Assembly (NCBI GenBank): GCA_023014485.1
Contig: JAJOZX010001566.1
Coordinates: forward strand, 343,501-407,500
Reading direction: 5' to 3'
Origin: Bathynomus jamesi
Taxonomy: Eukaryota > Arthropoda > Malacostraca > Isopoda > Cirolanidae
Length of the DNA: 64,000 nt
In this document: piece after piece, positions 53,186 to 64,000 of the stretch
Layout: each line of letters starts with the position of its first letter
How positions within the stretch are numbered: position 1 is the first letter of the stretch
The notes under the pieces: generated by a model
What the model was told of the DNA's origin: nothing
What the model saw: only the letters and a program-made list of their open reading frames with translations
Database searches by the model: none
Program-made: the position numbers and the translations under genes

Positions 53186-53810
53186 CCTGTTAAAAAATAA
53201 TGAACAATAAATTGGAAAGACGCACGCAACGGAATAAGGCAACTTACCACAAATCGTATAAACGCGACACTATCAAAATAAGGAGTGAGCAAAGCTTCCA
53301 GGTCACGTGCTTAGGAATTACTAAACTTGTTGCACCCCAACACATTTTTCCCATATGCTTTAAACAATCTTTGAGATTTCATTTTTTTTTATATTTTTAA
53401 AAATAGCGAACCAATTTTAAGTCAATATCCTAAAGGTATGAAGGTATAAAGAATAAAAAATTGGCAAAGTTTTATTCTGCGCCATTGTGTGTCCATAAAT
53501 TAAGGATAATGATGAAATTCTTGATGAAATTCTTGATGAAATTATTGATGAACTAAATATTATAATATTACAATTTTTGTCATGTTACAATAATTTTAAC
53601 TTAAAGTAAACAATAATTAATTAGATTATTTATTTTATCTAATTTGCCCGTTAAACTTCGGGCTTTACTGGGATCTCAGATTAAATAAGGTTAGGCATAT
53701 CACTTCAATACGCGATTATGATTAAGTAACATAAATCAAGATTAAAAAGTATAAATTTAGATTACATAAACGAACGAATAGTTAAAAAATTAGAAATTAA
53801 TTATGTAATA
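53186..53810. other. AT-rich spacer with a short tandem repeat
   Basis: ATGAAATTCTTG repeats about three times at 53508-53555. Nothing else recognised. Confidence 0.55.
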
Positions 53811-53818
53811 CAATAGAT

Positions 53819-54082
53819 CAGAGCTTTCCAAACTGTGTGTCGCGACACATTAGTGTGTCGCCAATACCTCCCAGGTGTGTCGCCAAATTTAGTTAATTAT
53901 TTTCAATTTTTTTGTATTTTGAAAATTTTGATTTTTGTATCAACAAAATCGGCTACAAGATAAACCACCTACTGAAAAATGATCTGATATTTGATATTTG
54001 ATAACAAAAAATAATTAATGTTTCGTGAAAATTTTTATGCTTAAATAGTGTGTCGCCAACGTGAAAAGTTTGGAAAGCTCTG
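53819..54082. mobile_element. hAT-type MITE with GTGTGTCGCC motifs
   Basis: A 264-bp element flanked by CAATAGAT (53811-53818 and 54083-54090). Ends CAGAGCTTTCCAAACT on both sides (inverted). GTGTGTCGCCAA appears near both ends. Confidence 0.92.
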
Positions 54083-55167
54083 CAATAGATATGAAATCTT
54101 AAACTTCATTATTAGGGGTATGATACCAATTCAGTACAAAAACTGAAAGTTAAAAGCGAGAAATGAAACACGTAAAACAGTATACAAAAATTGAACAAAT
54201 AATTCAATAATGTACATTTAATCCTAAAATTTTTATCAGTATTTCTTTATTTAAGAAATTTGAACTTAGTTTTGAATCTCATTTTAGTTCCGGGTGTTGG
54301 TCTCTCTTCACACGAAGGTCAAGGTTTAAACAAATTTACATCAGAATTATTTTTAATATCAGTGTTTAAATCATTTCTTAGTTTGAGTTCAACGAAAATA
54401 GATCATTTTTGGGATGAAACGAATCTAAATTCGGGAATAACATGCTTTGATCTATTCTTGTAGTTTGATATGAGTGAATTTCTTGATTTACAAAATATTT
54501 ATTTATTCACTGTTAAGTTAATAATTTTGTTAATACATTTTTAATAATTAAATGTATCAGTTTGATTACAGGTTTGATCTTTTATAATTTTAGCTCGTTA
54601 AATCATGCTCTTGAATGATTACAAATATCAGCATCAAGATACGATCTTTATGGCTCGTTTTTGAATAACAAAGATGCTGTGTCAAGCCTTTCCAGCAGAA
54701 TTTCCCTGTAGAAGGTTGCAGTACATCATATAAGGAAGAACAGCGTAAATTAAACCTGTTTAGGGACGATATTTTTATGTTTAAATATTATAGTAACATT
54801 CCTAGAAAGGTTTTTTGAGATATAATTTACATGGTCCTTCCACTGCGAGTTCCTGTCAATAGCATTACACCAATAAATTTCGTTACAGAGAATTATTCAT
54901 TTACAGCGATTTCAACATTCAGTTCATCAACATTTCGTATTTTACTAAAAAATCATGAAATTTGTTTTGTTTTTATTTAGAAAGAATTTATTAGAGATCA
55001 ACCATTCTGTAGCTTGGATAAATTCTGTTTTAAATATGTCCTTTGCTGTGCTAACATCTTTGGAAGAAAAATACACAGTTGTATCATCTACAGATATTAT
55101 GAAATTAAGTATATTAAGAAAGCGTGGATGGTCATTTATCTATAAAAATAAAAGGACGCGAGTGTGT

Positions 55168-55169
<2 letters not shown>

Positions 55170-55200
<31 letters not shown>
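55170..55200. repeat. (GT)n microsatellite
   Basis: About 30 bp of GT repeat at the left edge of the insertion into LINE C. Confidence 0.95.
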
Positions 55201-55264
55201 CAGACAAGGGTCCAAAATGGAAGCAGTTACAAACATGAAACTTCACACACACATATTGATTAGG

Positions 55265-55640
55265 TCCCGAGGTTGTGCACCTGGGTGTTGAATACCCGGT
55301 TAGGTAAATTGAATGCCCGTTAGGTCAACTGTAAGCCCTTGACGATTGGTTAGGTTAAATCGTGATATTTTCGTTAGCTTTAACGAAAATATCACGACTT
55401 AACCTAACCAATCGTCAAGGGCGTACAGTTGACCTAACCGGGCATTCAATTAACCTACCCAGGCATTCAATTAATCTAATCGGGCATTCACTTAACCTAA
55501 CGGGAATTTAATTAACCTAATCGGGCATTCACTTAACCTAACGGGAATTTAATTAACCTAATCGGGCATTCAGTTGACCTAACCGGGCATTCAATTAACC
55601 TAACCGGGCATTCAGTTGCCCTAACAGGGCATATATATAT
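55265..55640. repeat. Fold-back with 21-22-bp TTAGG-containing tandem units, copy 1
   Basis: Units of the form TTAGGTTAATTGAATGCCCG are tandem in both orientations: about two to three at 55295-55335 and about eleven in reverse at 55405-55635. The centre (55345-55400) is a palindrome, GTGATATTTTCGTTAGC...GAAAATATCAC. Unit spacers vary (TTAATTGAA, TCAACTGAA, TAAGTGAA). Followed by (TA)n. Confidence 0.85.
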
Positions 55641-56613
55641 TATATATATATATATATATAGCTTTCAATATCCATCCGGCAACGCCGGGTCGCTCCGCTA
55701 ATATAAAATAAAAATAACAGTGGACCCAAGACTGAGCCTTGTGGCAGACTATGCTTTACAATCATTTTAGTTGCACAGACATCTTTTACTGATATAACCC
55801 GCTATCTATTGAACAAATAATTTTTAAACCAATCACTGATTGCTACTCAAAAGCCATAACAATATAGTGTAAGTAAAATATTATGGTCTATTATAATATA
55901 AAAAGCTTTACTGAAATCCATAAATATGAAATAATAATTTCTTTGTTCTCTTTAGTGATAATGTCGCTTTTCTTAAGATTTAAAATAGCCATTTCCTTTG
56001 TTTTATTCTTATGGAAGCCGTATTGATTTGAAGATAATGCGTTGTATGGTTTACAATTTTCTCAAAATGTTTTCTGAATACAGATAATGAACGTATCGGT
56101 CTGTAATTAATTGCTACTGCAGGATTACTAGCCCTGTTCAAAAATCAACTTTTTCTTATTTTCATAGGTTTCTGTACTTTTTCCCATGCTTTTTGACCTG
56201 AAAAGGCCGAAAATCACAACCATTTTGACCTAGGTTGTTGGGAAGCATTGCGCATGGAGCTTTAAGTTTTCTGCCTTGAAATCGGCCAAAAGCACCAGTT
56301 CCGGGGTCCCTTGAATCATGTTTTGCACTATAACTTTTTATCTAAACAAGATAGAGCAACAAAATAGGCACCAAATTAAAGTGTTTTAATCCTCTTTCTA
56401 ACTTATACAATTATGATAGTCTTGGAACAAGAAATGGCACATTGGTACATACAAAGATTTCAGAAATATCACAAAATTCGTTTTCTCACACTCAAGGCAG
56501 ACAAGGCGCCTTATTCATGACACAAATTTGAGATTAACATTTTGTCACAAGTCTAATCGATCAAGAAGTGAAAGCATTACATGATAATTAATTTCATAAT
56601 GACATTTACACAG

Positions 56614-59097
56614 TCAGTTGTTGAGAGTTTGTTTCTTGAAGCTGTCAAAGCGGCGTCTGTTGAACTCCACAGCTTGAAGGAGATAGTCCCTTTGCTTGGC
56701 ATCTGTTGTTATGACATTTGCAAAGTCGCTCATCATCTTGACACCACGTTCAGCAATGTCATTCACCGCTTTCAGATTCTTAACATAGTCCAACGCTTTT
56801 CTGTAGTCCTCATTCTGTGGCCAAGACGTGACAGGTTCCAGAAGCCACTCGGATCCAATGTTCAGTGTGTCCAGCAGGAAATGTGATTCTGGGCCAATGA
56901 GATCAACCAGGGTGGTCTTAGCTGTGACTCTCTGGAATAGAGGCTTTCCTGTTCTGAAGCTGTCTGGCTTCTCAGTGGCATGTAACTGGGCAGCAATGTC
57001 GTGCTTCAATGTGTCACTCAATCTACTGCTGAACAGGGCAAATGGCACGACTTCCTGCGTCAGGTACCATTTGTGTTTTTCCATCTTATTAAGTACTGCA
57101 TCAGCAAGCTCTGGGTCAGTTTTCTTGTACTTCAACATGTCCTGGATTAGACTTAGATCATTCACGGGAGCATCTGCAGCAGACATTGACGTCATCCATA
57201 CAGGAGTGTAGAACAGCGCAAGGAAGGTGTTGAATCTTTCCAGCTTTGATACAGTGTCTTCGTCGTACTCAAGTTGATCTGCAAACATCAGCATTTTCAT
57301 GGAGTACATGTTTCTGGCCATCCATCTGGCCTGATGAATGGTGCCTGGTCGACTCCAGTGAATACCTCGAGGAGGCGTTCCTCCAAGAACAATGACTGTC
57401 AGTTCAGCCATTTCCCTGTAGTCGGCTCTTGGAAGCCTTTCTGCTGTTAGAATGTCTTGGAGTATTTCTTCACTGTTCTTCTTCTTTTCCTTCAGCCATT
57501 TGCTGTTGATAGCCAGCATCTTTGGTTTTCCTTGGACAAGTCCGTCCAAACATCCTTCAGATGCTCAAACCAGGGATTATCTGGCCCTTCACCTTCCCAA
57601 ACAGCTTCTCCCAACTGCTCCTACTACGATTTCCAGGATGTGATGTCGACAGGCCAGATAAAACACCTTTTTGTTCATCATTTTCTCTAGCAGTTTGGCA
57701 GCTCCTCTGTGAACTCCACTGTTACTGGATGTAGTGTCAAAAACAAGGGCAGTAACATTATCCGTAAGTTCCCATGTCTCCAGTAAATCCATTGAAGCCT
57801 CAGCCTGAGCTGTGCCAGAAGAATTGTCGATGACAGGTACTCCCAATAACTTTCCTTCAGTGTATGAAGGTGAACCAGACACTAGCACAGCTAAAGTCTC
57901 TGAGGTACTTCCAGGTTCACTGCCCAAGACATCTTTGAGCAACTTTCCATCCTAGTGTAAGGCAGCGTACTGTGGGGGTTTTTCACAAAACTTGGACATG
58001 TGACTCTGGCTGATATTATACCTGGACAGCATTCTGTTGCGACGTGTTGTTGAGGTTGAGATGACGAAGTTATCCAGATCAGCCCCTCCAGCTTTCAAGG
58101 TGGCAGAAACCATGGCAGTAACTTGATTGTCTGATAAACCAAGACGATCAGCTGTATTACAGATGACATCACATTCCATGACCTTCCTTGGAAACGTCAA
58201 AGTCACACTAGTCACAGTGTCTTGATGGTGAGAACATCCAGGACGAGGCTGATGGTAATCCATGTCCTCTGTGTTAGCGTCGTTGTCAGTTGAGTCACCC
58301 CAGGTAATGTCATCCACATGAACAACTGCCTCTTGTTCTGCTGCAGCTGTAAAATAGTACAACATGTTAAGACAGTAATTGTTAAGTACATGCTAAATAT
58401 CGCAATGGAGTAAAACTTAAAACTTTTTGTGACGTTCAAAGTAATTAGTTTTACCTTGTTCTTGTCTATGCTGCAGTCTTTCATTCCTCGCTGCTTGCTG
58501 CAGGGATCTTGTCTCAAAAATCTTGTCATGACCAGACATATGACCTTTCCTCTCAGTCTTTTGGTCTTCGTAGAACCTGATATCCTCATCTTTCTTCTCT
58601 CTGGATAACAGTCTGTTGTTCTGTATTTCCTGGATTGCATCTGGAGCTCCTATATCGAACAGGCTGTCTAATTCCAGCACAAATGCTCCTCTTTTTCCTC
58701 CAGGGTTACTTGCTCTTCCTTTGCTTTTCACCAGAGCACGATGTTTCTCATGTAGTTTCATGAAGAGCTTCATTGCGTTGTACTTGGTCATTGTCTTGAT
58801 CCTAGCCATCTGCCAGAATGGGATGATAGATTCAACTGTTTCATATGCAAGGTCTTGAACCATGGGCCTCCCTGCATTTTCCGGTAAATTCTGAAGATTA
58901 AGGAAATACTGGAACGCCTGTCTGTTGGTGGGAAGCTGGGAACCACTGATAAAAGCTGAAGGGTATCCAACCAGGAAAGTTTCAGTGAGAGATCTGGTAG
59001 ATGGCCCAGTTGACACCTGCCTGTGGACAGTACGTGGAGGTTCTGAGATATCAACTGTGCGCCCACGGAGCTCCCTCAGCTCCTTGCTTAATGCCAT
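56614..59097 (-). pseudogene. Transposase-like gene of the long-TIR transposon, two exons
   Basis: Exon 1, 59097-58455, starts MALSKELRELRGRTVDISEP and ends in a donor (CAAG before GTAAAA). A 108-bp intron (58454-58347) ends in TATTTTACAG. Exon 2 runs to 56614. The core at about 57850-57600 has GVPVIDNSSGTAQAEASMDL, TALVFDTTSSNSGVHRGAAK and VFYLACRHHILEIVVGAVGR: an Asp followed by a CxxH motif, as in several RNase H-fold transposase families. A helical C-terminal part follows (GGTPPRGIHWSRPGTIHQAR; SKLERFNTFLALFYTPVWMT). Lesions: TAG at 57954-57952 and frame changes at about 57600-57550. About 790 codons. N-terminal zinc finger not seen. Confidence 0.65.
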
Positions 59098-59168
59098 TGT
59101 GAAGTTGTAACTTGTAGATGGTTTTCTAGATTCTGATTGAGTTTCTGTTGTTTCCTGAAAAATGATAG

Positions 59169-59171
59169 ATA

Positions 59172-59240
<69 letters not shown>

Positions 59241-59246
59241 TATTAA
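59169..59246. repeat. (ATT)n microsatellite
   Basis: TTA/ATT repeats of about 75 bp with interruptions, between the transposase start and the right terminal repeat of the 3.4-kb transposon. Confidence 0.95.
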
Positions 59247-60067
59247 TTTTATGCTCTTTCATTTGATGCCTAATTTGTTGCTCTATCTTGTTTAGATCAA
59301 AAGTTAAAGTGCAAAACATAATTCAAGGGACCCCGGAATTGGCGCTTTGGCCGATTTCAAGGCAGAAAATTTAAAGCTCCATGCGGCAATGCTTCCCTAC
59401 ATCCTAGGTCAAAATAGTTGTGATTTTCGGCTTTTTCAGGTCAAAAAGCATGGGAAAATGTGCAGAAACCTATGAAAATAAGAAAAAGTTGATTTTTGAA
59501 CAGGCCTACATTACCTACCCCCTTTAAACAGAGGTGTTATATAACCAATTTTTAGCATTGATGGAAATATCTCTTTGGAAATACTGTGGTTGATAATTAT
59601 TTTAGCCGTTACGGATACTTTTTATCTTTAACGAGCTTCAGTATAGATGCAAGAAGGTTATGAATGTTATTTTTTGTATTTTTAATTTACCAATAATATT
59701 TCGGACCTCAGTAGAGGTAGCAGGAACAAAAGAAAATTAATTTAATGAATTGGATGGCATGTACTTCAACAATAATTGATCATTATTTACTAACTGTGAG
59801 CGAATAAATAGGGTAAAATGCCATTAATTTTGTCTAAAAGGCCTTCATGCTTCCAAGGGCATATTCAGATAAGATTAGTGTGAATATATTAATGTCATAC
59901 CAAATATCTAAAAAATTTAAAAATCTATCATTTGTATTCTTTTCTGAATTAAAAAAAGTTTGAAGTTTATCAGCTGTGGATGTAAAATGGTTATTTAAAG
60001 ATTTTTCCATAGAAATATCGCAATTAATTACGTGATACCAACGTTTATAAATTTTACTTTGAAATTA

Positions 60068-60626
60068 GTACTTACGTATTATCAGGACTACCAAACTGTT
60101 TATTATGTATTTTTGCACTCGTCATTTTCGTTTAAACTAACGAAAATATCACAACTTAACCTAACCAATCATCAAGGGCGTACAGTTGACCTAACCGGGC
60201 ATTCAGTTGACCGAACCGGGCATTCAGTTCATTTTCCGTTTCATTTTGTTTTTCGTAACTAACCTAACCTAACCTAACTTTCCTTTTTTTCAGATTATTA
60301 TAAATTTTCAACCATGAAAATATGGTTGGTGTGAGTGCCTAATACGAAAAGATCAGAAGATATTTAGGTGAAATAACCAATATTAATCTGTTAGGTTAAT
60401 TGAATGCCCGGTTAGGTTAATTGAATGCCCGGTTAGGTTAATTGAATGCCCAGTTAGGTCAACGGAATGCCCGGTTAGGTCAACTGAATGCCCGGTTAGG
60501 TCAACTGTACGCCCTTGATGATTGATTAGGTTAAGCTGTGATATTTTCGTTAGTTTAAACGAAAATGACGAGAGCAAAAATACATAATAAACAGTTTGGT
60601 AGTCCCGATAATACGTAAGTACCTGA
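60068..60626. repeat. Fold-back with TTAGG-containing tandem units, copy 2
   Basis: Arms of about 140 bp: GTACTTACGTATTATC(A)GG, CTACCAAACTGTTTATTATG, CGTTTAAACTAACGAAAATA and CAAGGGCGTACAGTTGACCT at 60071-60210, with the inverse at 60480-60624. Inside, units CCGGTTAGGTTAATTGAATG repeat (about six at 60390-60510, two or three reversed at 60185-60225). A run of AACCTAACCTAACCTAA lies at 60261-60277. Same family as 55265-55640. Confidence 0.88.
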
Positions 60627-61240
60627 AATTACAATTTGAATAATTTATCTCCATTCCTTATTGAATTAATAATTCCTGGAACTTTTGGGTGAAATTGTTT
60701 TCTTCCTGAAGGGAAAGCAAGTATTAAAAATAGGAAAGAAAGAATCACAGAACGTAAACATATGATCTGGGTCGTTTCTGGGCGCATCACAGTCAAAGAG
60801 AGATACCGTAATAATGTAATATGCCGAGCATATATGTAACAAAAACCCCGTAACATAAACTTGAGTTGAGGACAAAATATATATACAGGAAAACCTGTCT
60901 GTTAATATCGAATAGGCCTATAGGTTTTATGAGGAACTAAAAGACGTGTGGACCTAGTTCAAGGTTTCGCCTGAGAGTTCTGGGTACCCAGGAATACATA
61001 CAGCTCCCCTTCTCTTTTCCACCGAATTGTGATTCGTAGACGCGTGAGGCAATCCTTTTGCAACCTATACACGTGTTGTAAATTTTAAACAACCAACTAA
61101 AACAACAGGAGAAGATAGTTTTCAAGAATTACATGTATATTTAGCAGAATTAAGACGTCCCTTCATGAGTACAAGGTCATTTTCTGTAACCTCCCAAACT
61201 TCTCCTCAGGAAATTATATCGTCTTAATTAAACAAAATTA
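60627..61240. other. No supported feature
   Basis: Spacer with no recognisable gene or transposon end. Short overlapping minus-strand frames (60629-60875) lack any family signature. Confidence 0.55.
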
Positions 61241-61247
61241 CTAAAAT

Positions 61248-61296
61248 GCTCTCTCTCTCTCTCTCTCTCTCTCTTCCCTCTCTCTCTCTCTCTCTC

Positions 61297-61335
<39 letters not shown>
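61248..61335. repeat. (CT)n then (TA)n microsatellite
   Basis: CT tracts to 61303 with two interruptions, then TA to 61335. Confidence 0.97.
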
Positions 61336-61341
<6 letters not shown>

Positions 61342-61536
61342 AAAATAAAATACTGTAATTTACTCTAATAAATTAAAAACAAGCTGACCATCTGCAAATT
61401 GCTCATTGCAATTAATTCCCGCTGGAAGAAACAACATATGTGATTTAATAAAAAAAAAAACAGTGGTTTAATAGTGTCATAAAAACCCTCTTTAAAAGTC
61501 ATTTTTAACACAATTACGGGAGACCCTTTTGATATA

Positions 61537-61567
<31 letters not shown>

Positions 61568-62150
61568 CAGGGCTATTCAAAATTATTCACCTGATTTCAA
61601 ATGAGAATATTTTTTAATGTTATAAATACAGTGAGTGATATTCGTGATACATCAACCAAAAGAAAAACTGTCCAAATTTTGTCTCTCACCTCATAAATGC
61701 TCTATGTGACTTCCCCTAATTACACGAGCAACGTCGACACGATAGTCGAATTCCTCCCATACTCGCTCCAGCATGTCCGTTGTCACTGACTCTACGGCAG
61801 TAATAATGCGAGTTCGGAGCTCATCCAAAGATGTGGGTAACCGTGGCACGTACACAGTATCCTTAACGTACCCCCAAAGGAAGAAGTCGCACGGTGTAAG
61901 ATCCGGCGACCTAGGGGGCCAGCTACAACACACAACTGCAACACACAAAACGCCTTCTGCTGTGCGGACGCCATTTTCACACTGACTGTTTGTTGCTAGG
62001 CTAGGCCACGGCGTGACTTTGGAGCCCTCTCATGGCGATCTTGTAAAACTCGGAGATTTCCTCTTTCATGTGGTGTATGCGCAGTTGATGCACGGTTGAT
62101 AGGTACGGAAGTATTCTCAGTTGAAATCGGATGAATCATTTTGAATAGCC

Positions 62151-62153
<3 letters not shown>
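61568..62153 (-). mobile_element. mariner, internally deleted
   Basis: A 586-bp element flanked by TA. Ends CAGGGCTATTCAAAAT(T/G)ATTCA, inverted match of about 45 bp including GATTTCAA(A/C)TGAGAAT. Confidence 0.9.
61691..61980 (-). pseudogene. Deleted mariner transposase (DD41D-like C terminus)
   Basis: The first codons, MASAQQKAFCVLQ (61980), are followed within 10 codons by PPRSPDLTPCDFFLWGYVKD, the third-Asp block, and then the normal C terminus LPTSLDELRTRIITAVESVT. Both helix-turn-helix domains and most of the catalytic core are deleted, with a frame change at the junction near 61940. Confidence 0.82.

Positions 62154-62156
<3 letters not shown>

Positions 62157-62210
<54 letters not shown>
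62157..62210. repeat. (TA)n microsatellite
   Basis: About 53 bp of TA. Confidence 0.97.
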
Positions 62211-62214
<4 letters not shown>

Positions 62215-62299
62215 GAGGTGATGGGTTCGAATGTTGATAGGGGCAATTTTTGTATCATACAAAATCGTGTGTTTATGCATGGTATTCAGTATATATATA

Positions 62300-63034
62300 C
62301 AGGTCCGGCGCCAGCCTATTTGGCGCCCTTAGCAGGACTGCAGCTGGCGCCCCCACCCGCCTCCCACTTCACGATTGGGTTTGCCCACAAAGTAATCAAG
62401 GTACCATATTGAAGAAACTATTTGCCTTACACTGATCTATTTTAATTTGCTAATACATACATTTATTATAAAATTATAAAATCATTTCACAGTTCAAGAA
62501 AGTGTCATGACCAATCAAAACAGCGAGTAAAGCGAGGCATATGTAGTAACAAATCAGAACGCTCAAAAGTGCTAAAATATGCGTGCAAAAAGGACATATC
62601 TACTGTTTTTTCCAAGCAAGAAGGGCATATGTCACATAAAAACAGTTATTCGCTTATTGACGACTCACGGAACTCATATTAAGCCGTAAATAAGCCGAGT
62701 CGCTTATTGACGACTCCCGTCTGTGCGCGCAACATTTTTAAATCGCTTATTTACGACTCCCGTCCCTAAAGGGTTAAAAGGTCGTGATAGTGAAAGTTCT
62801 ATAATGACCCAATAAGATGAATAAGTTAATTATGTAAATATCAGTCAAGCTAAACTGGTGTACATACGTCGTACAACCTTTCATCATTTGTCTATGCTTC
62901 TTATTCCTTCATTATTTTTTCATGTTGTTCTTACATAATACTATCAGACGTGCACAGGGCGGGAGGCGCTGGCGCCCCCAGATCTTTGGCGCCCTTAGCA
63001 TTTACTAACCTCGCCTAATGGAAGCGGCGGCCCT
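62300..63034. mobile_element. hAT-like MITE with GGCGCC-rich ends
   Basis: Left end CAGGTCCGGCGCCAGCCTAT, right end, reversed, AGGGCCGCCGCTTCC. TGGCGCCCTTAGCA and TGGCGCCCCCA occur near both ends, in direct copies at about 62320-62355 and 62970-63000. AT-rich, non-coding centre with GCTTATTGACGACTC repeated three times (62650-62760). TA tracts mask the target duplication. Confidence 0.72.
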
Positions 63035-63165
63035 ATATATATATATAATATATATATATATATATCTAAAACTGGGTAATGACGCTGCGAGCTGCTTGTA
63101 TACTGAACGGGTATATGAGCGGTGTATGAACATCTGCGACTTAATTTATAAGAAGCTATGTCTAG

Positions 63166-63205
<40 letters not shown>

Positions 63206-63208
<3 letters not shown>

Positions 63209-64000
63209 TGATGTAGGTCTCGAGATCGGTCTCGGTCTCGAGACCGATCTCGAGACCCAATTTGAAGATCTCGATCTCGATCTCGGTCTCCGCTATTTAG
63301 ATCTCGGTCTCGATCTCGGTCTCGACAGACGCGGTCTCGGTTTTTCTCCCCGCGACTTTCGAGACCTCTCGAGACCGTAATGAAAAATACATGTTATTGA
63401 CATACTCATGATGGTGGCTTGGTTGAACAGACACAATTCAGAATGTTTATGAAAGTTTGTAAAAGTAAGGGACTCTAGGTATTCACTAATCAGTCCCTGT
63501 TTTAAGTTGCCTCGTTTGTCTTGCGCGGGGGGGGGGGGGGGGGGTACAAAATTTTTTGCCCCCTCCCCCCCGCCCCCGTCAGATTAATTTTATTGAAATG
63601 GAAACACTAAATAGAGAATTATATATATTATATATATAAGTATATATTATAAGGCCACTTAGTGTTGCCAAACGGCGTGTCAACCTCTGTGGCGTGATAA
63701 AAACGATTATCCTCCCATCCAATATGTATTTGAAAAAATAAAATGCTTCACACAATTGTAAATGTTAAAAAATGACGTCATCAATGATGTCACGGCGGAA
63801 CTTTTATCACGCCACACCTCCTCTTAAGCTGAATTTATTTTGTTTCCTAATCATTGAAAGGGCATGAGCTTGGTCTCGATCTCGATCTCGGTCTCGAATT
63901 TTAAGGGTCTCGATCGCGGAAGGTAGATCTCGATCTCGAACCTTTGATCTCGGTCTCGATCTTGGTCTCACAGGATCAGGTCTCGGTCTCGGTCTCAGTC
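63206..64000. mobile_element. hAT-like MITE with GGTCTCGATCTC tandem ends, runs off the window
   Basis: Left end CAGTGATGTAGGTCTCGAGA, then hexamer repeats GGTCTC/GATCTC at 63213-63330. The same motifs return at 63873-64000, where the window ends before the right terminus. Between them lie a run of about 19 G (63526-63544) and a sub-block at 63650-63830 with GGCGTG(A)TAAAA at one side and its inverse TTTTATCACGCC at the other, a possible nested small element. Similar in design to 35775-36421. Confidence 0.65.

Larger units (their letters stand above)
54950..56125 (-). pseudogene. LINE C reverse transcriptase
   Basis: Reading the minus strand: NYRPI(R)SLSVFRKHFEKIV at about 56110-56050 (fingers), KAFD-like IYGFQ at about 55920, PQGSVLGPLLFLFYI at about 55745-55700, then, after the fold-back insertion, ISVDDTTVYFSSKDVSTAKD at about 55095-55035 (catalytic DD with Ala replaced). 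Multiple stops. Distinct in sequence from LINE A and LINE B. Confidence 0.7.
56131..59505 (-). mobile_element. 3.4-kb DNA transposon with ~230-bp terminal inverted repeats
   Basis: Ends GCC(C)TGTTCAAAAATCAACTT. The inverted match runs about 230 bp (56131-56375 against 59275-59505), including GCATGGAGCTTTAA, GGCCGATTTCAAGGCAGAAA and CAACAAATTAGGCATCA-type sequence. Target duplication CTA (56128-56130 and 59506-59508). One gene with an intron fills the interior. It lies in LINE C. The superfamily is not settled by eye; a 3-bp duplication excludes typical hAT and Tc1/mariner. Confidence 0.85.
54250..60060 (-). mobile_element. LINE C, minus strand, split by insertions
   Basis: Reverse transcriptase sequence in two main parts: 56125-55690 and 55140-54950 downstream, and 60040-59510 upstream of the DNA transposon. 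The 3' region at about 54310-54270 has CTTGACCTTCGTGTGAAGAG, the LINE A tail motif, so LINE C could be related or the tail could belong to a separate LINE A end. Insertions: 55150-55685 and 56131-59505. Confidence 0.65.

Noticed and set aside
55295..55635. Possible CRISPR-like array
   Set aside because: Units are 21-22 bp with near-identical short spacers, occur in both orientations around a palindrome, and the context is eukaryotic; it is a tandem fold-back repeat.
56614..59097. Host gene with an intron
   Set aside because: The gene lies wholly between 230-bp inverted repeats with a 3-bp target duplication, so it belongs to a transposon.
63018..63380. Frame with alternating Leu, Asp and Gly
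   Set aside because: Translation of GGTCTC/GATCTC tandem repeats at a MITE end.

Overview
The window is eukaryotic nuclear DNA made almost entirely of transposable elements and simple repeats; I found no convincing host protein-coding gene. Very long (TA)n tracts with (CA)n and (GA)n tracts, dimeric tRNA-derived SINEs, 5S-derived SINEs, several mariner subgroups (DD34D, DD37D, DD41D) and interspersed TTAGG-type pentamers (the arthropod telomere unit) point to an arthropod, most likely a crustacean such as a decapod. The species assignment is inference. All alignments here were made by eye, so no percent identities are exact.

Layout. 1-3.5 kb: a non-LTR retrotransposon (LINE A) broken by two hAT insertions. 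3.5-10 kb: a Penelope-like 3' end with a GIY-YIG domain, a Tc1 element, fold-back elements, a pogo-type MITE and a dispersed repeat. About 10-30.3 kb: the main feature, a decayed Maverick/Polinton (adintovirus-like) element. Its minus strand carries, in transcription order, a packaging ATPase, a small hydrophobic protein, an accessory protein, a retroviral-type integrase with a chromodomain, a penton/minor-capsid-like protein, a small basic core-like protein, an F54H12.2-like capsid protein and an adenain-like protease. On the plus strand lie a possible polymerase N-terminal fragment, a candidate spliced gene with a duplicated exon, and one intact unknown 226-codon ORF. Diverged inverted repeats sit near both ends. 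At least five later elements have landed in it: two hATs, one LINE, one telomere-repeat hairpin and one Tc1.

30.3-43 kb: a run of mariners, several internally deleted or rearranged into palindromes, with SINEs, hAT and pogo MITEs and fold-back elements. 43-45.5 kb: LINE A copy 2, then clustered tRNA and 5S SINEs. 45.5-53.2 kb: microsatellites, three DD37D (maT-type) mariners, LINE B copy 2 and a tRNA-derived palindrome. 53.2-60.6 kb: a minus-strand LINE (LINE C) split by a TTAGG-rich fold-back repeat and a 3.4-kb DNA transposon with ~230-bp terminal repeats, a 3-bp target duplication and an intron-containing transposase gene; a second TTAGG-rich fold-back follows. 60.6-64 kb: a deleted mariner and two hAT-type MITEs.

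How it fits together. Nearly every Tc1/mariner, fold-back and SINE copy abuts a (TA)n tract, so the landscape looks like TA-targeting transposons and TA-tailed retroposons accumulating in, and perhaps spreading, TA microsatellites. The Polinton genes keep viral-style tight packing (two 4-nt start/stop overlaps and one 16-nt overlap) but nearly all carry stops or frameshifts, so the element is a dead fossil. Two nearly identical Tc1 copies show that Tc1 moved recently.
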